Below, one piece after another: positions 63,601 through 64,000 of a stretch of 64,000 bases of DNA (within the stretch, counting starts at the first letter, position 1; every line of letters starts with the position of its first letter). The notes beneath the pieces are model-generated. The model was not told the DNA's origin and made no database searches. It worked only from the letters and a program-made list of their open reading frames with translations. Source of the DNA: Hippasteria phrygiana (taxonomy: Eukaryota > Echinodermata > Asteroidea > Valvatida > Goniasteridae); assembly GCA_037893225.1 (NCBI GenBank), contig JAZGUH010000087.1:2108001-2172000 (forward strand). Reading direction: 5' to 3'. The translations under genes and the position numbers were made by a program.

Positions 63601-63840
63601 TACCCCAGGGAATTTGACATGCATGGAGCAATAAATAGACGGTAATATGCACACAGATGTTGGCCGGAAAGAAAATAAACATTGCGAGGTTTGAATTTTC
63701 TCCACAAGTTTTAACTCTAGGAAGCCGCCGATGATTGCAACATGTAGCGCCAGATCTAAGCTATCCATACATGTCAAAATTACTGTATTTGGTTGATATT
63801 TCATGCAATTATGAATGAGTAAAGCAAGTCATACCCTAGG
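60603..63840. repeat. 16-unit HOR, second copy, rearranged (14 units, 3,238 bp)
   Basis: The first four units match 56,903-57,828. The fifth (61,529-61,759) starts as an A unit and ends as m7*, removing one unit. A B unit with A193, m11, m12 and the six-unit set of 47,422-48,808 follow. A singleton T is at 62,037. Confidence 0.78.
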
Positions 63841-64000
63841 GAATTTGACAGGCATGGAGCAATAAATAGAAGGTAATATGCACACAGATGTTGGCCGGAA
63901 AGAAAATAAACATTGCGAGGTTTGAATTTTCTCCACAAGTGTTAACTCTAAGAAGCCGCCGATAATTGCAACATGTAGCGCCAGATCTAAGCTATCCATA
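63841..64000. repeat. Partial A unit at the right edge (160 bp)
   Basis: It begins with GAATTTGACAGG after a CCCTAGG junction and has A31, T37, C41, G101, A111 and A124, so it is an m1/m9/m11-type A unit. It is cut by the window edge, so the array continues. Confidence 0.9.

Larger units (their letters stand above)
1..64000. repeat. Satellite DNA array, 231/232-bp unit, higher-order organised
   Basis: The same sequence recurs every 231 or 232 bases from the first base to the last, always in one orientation, with no unrelated insertion. Complete units fill 1-63,840; that length fits exactly 276 units of 231 bp plus the observed one-base and three-base length changes. Units differ at about two dozen recurrent positions plus rare singletons, so any two units are highly similar and corresponding units of neighbouring HOR copies are nearly identical. 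Base composition is about 38% G+C, with five or six CpG per unit. Long homogeneous arrays with HOR structure are typical of eukaryotic centromeric or heterochromatic satellites; the centromeric role is inference. I do not recognise the family. No gene is visible anywhere in the window. Confidence 0.98.

Noticed and set aside
200..63804. Repeated minus-strand open frames of 66-120 codons, one or two per unit
   Set aside because: They are the same frame copied with the satellite because the unit is 77 codons long. Each ends at a stop in every unit, the extra C shifts the frame, and many unit-class differences change the residue (K/T, S/T, C/Y, P/H, R/G). There is no promoter, signal or family resemblance that I can recognise.
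1..64000. CRISPR array or bacterial repeat system
   Set aside because: There are no unique spacers: repeated sequence is contiguous with itself, the unit is far longer than CRISPR repeats, and no cas-like gene is present.
1..64000. Transposon or rolling-circle element as the basis of the repeats
   Set aside because: I see no terminal inverted repeats, target-site duplications, transposase or reverse-transcriptase reading frame. The array is explained by tandem duplication and unequal crossover.
1..64000. The possibility that the HOR pattern is an assembly artefact
   Set aside because: Local private mutations, hybrid units and differing block lengths form a consistent nested history that random mis-joins would not produce. 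Copy number and exact block order still depend on assembly quality and cannot be verified from sequence alone.

Overview
The whole 64,000-base window is one uninterrupted tandem-repeat (satellite) array. I see no protein gene, RNA gene, transposon, CRISPR array or unique sequence in it. The unit is 231 bp, or 232 bp when one extra C is present, about 38% G+C. All units are head-to-tail in the same orientation. I count 276 complete units plus a 160-bp partial unit at the right edge; both window edges are inside the array. I number unit position 1 at the G of GAATTTGAC. Such an array points to a eukaryotic centromeric, pericentromeric or other heterochromatic region. I do not recognise the satellite family and cannot name the organism.

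Units fall into two families. A-type units carry G11, A31, T37, C41, G101, A111, A124 and A177. B-type units carry T11, C37, T41, T101, G111, G124 and T177. The extra C is at the 3' end of certain A units and falls at A-to-B junctions, so an A-B dimer of 463 bp is the likely ancestral module. Diagnostic sites define a canonical 12-unit order, called m1 to m12 here. m1 and m9 are almost the same; m5-m6 and m7-m8 break the A-B alternation.

Layout. (1) 1-12,725: canonical higher-order repeat (HOR), a 12-mer of 2,776 bp. Two complete copies are adjacent at 4,860-10,411, flanked by copies of 5, 14 and 10 units. (2) 12,726-19,896: rearranged HOR with hybrid units and a 6-unit tandem duplication. 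(3) 19,897-36,322: a second-tier pattern in which a 12-unit block 'B' (2,777 bp) alternates with a 16/17-unit block 'C' (3,701/3,932 bp). (4) 36,323-40,487: an 18-unit block that returns to canonical m8-m12. (5) 40,488-64,000: a distinct domain marked by a new m7 variant (A169C, here m7*) and carrying 17-unit (3,931 bp) and 16-unit (3,700 bp) repeats with local 3-unit duplications.

Nothing here works as a gene set. The content is a fossil record of unequal crossover and segmental amplification: nested duplications, hybrid units with mappable crossover intervals, and private mutations confined to neighbouring copies. Two stretches of the unit (44-93 and 125-161) lack any shared variant and are candidates for constrained, protein-binding sequence.
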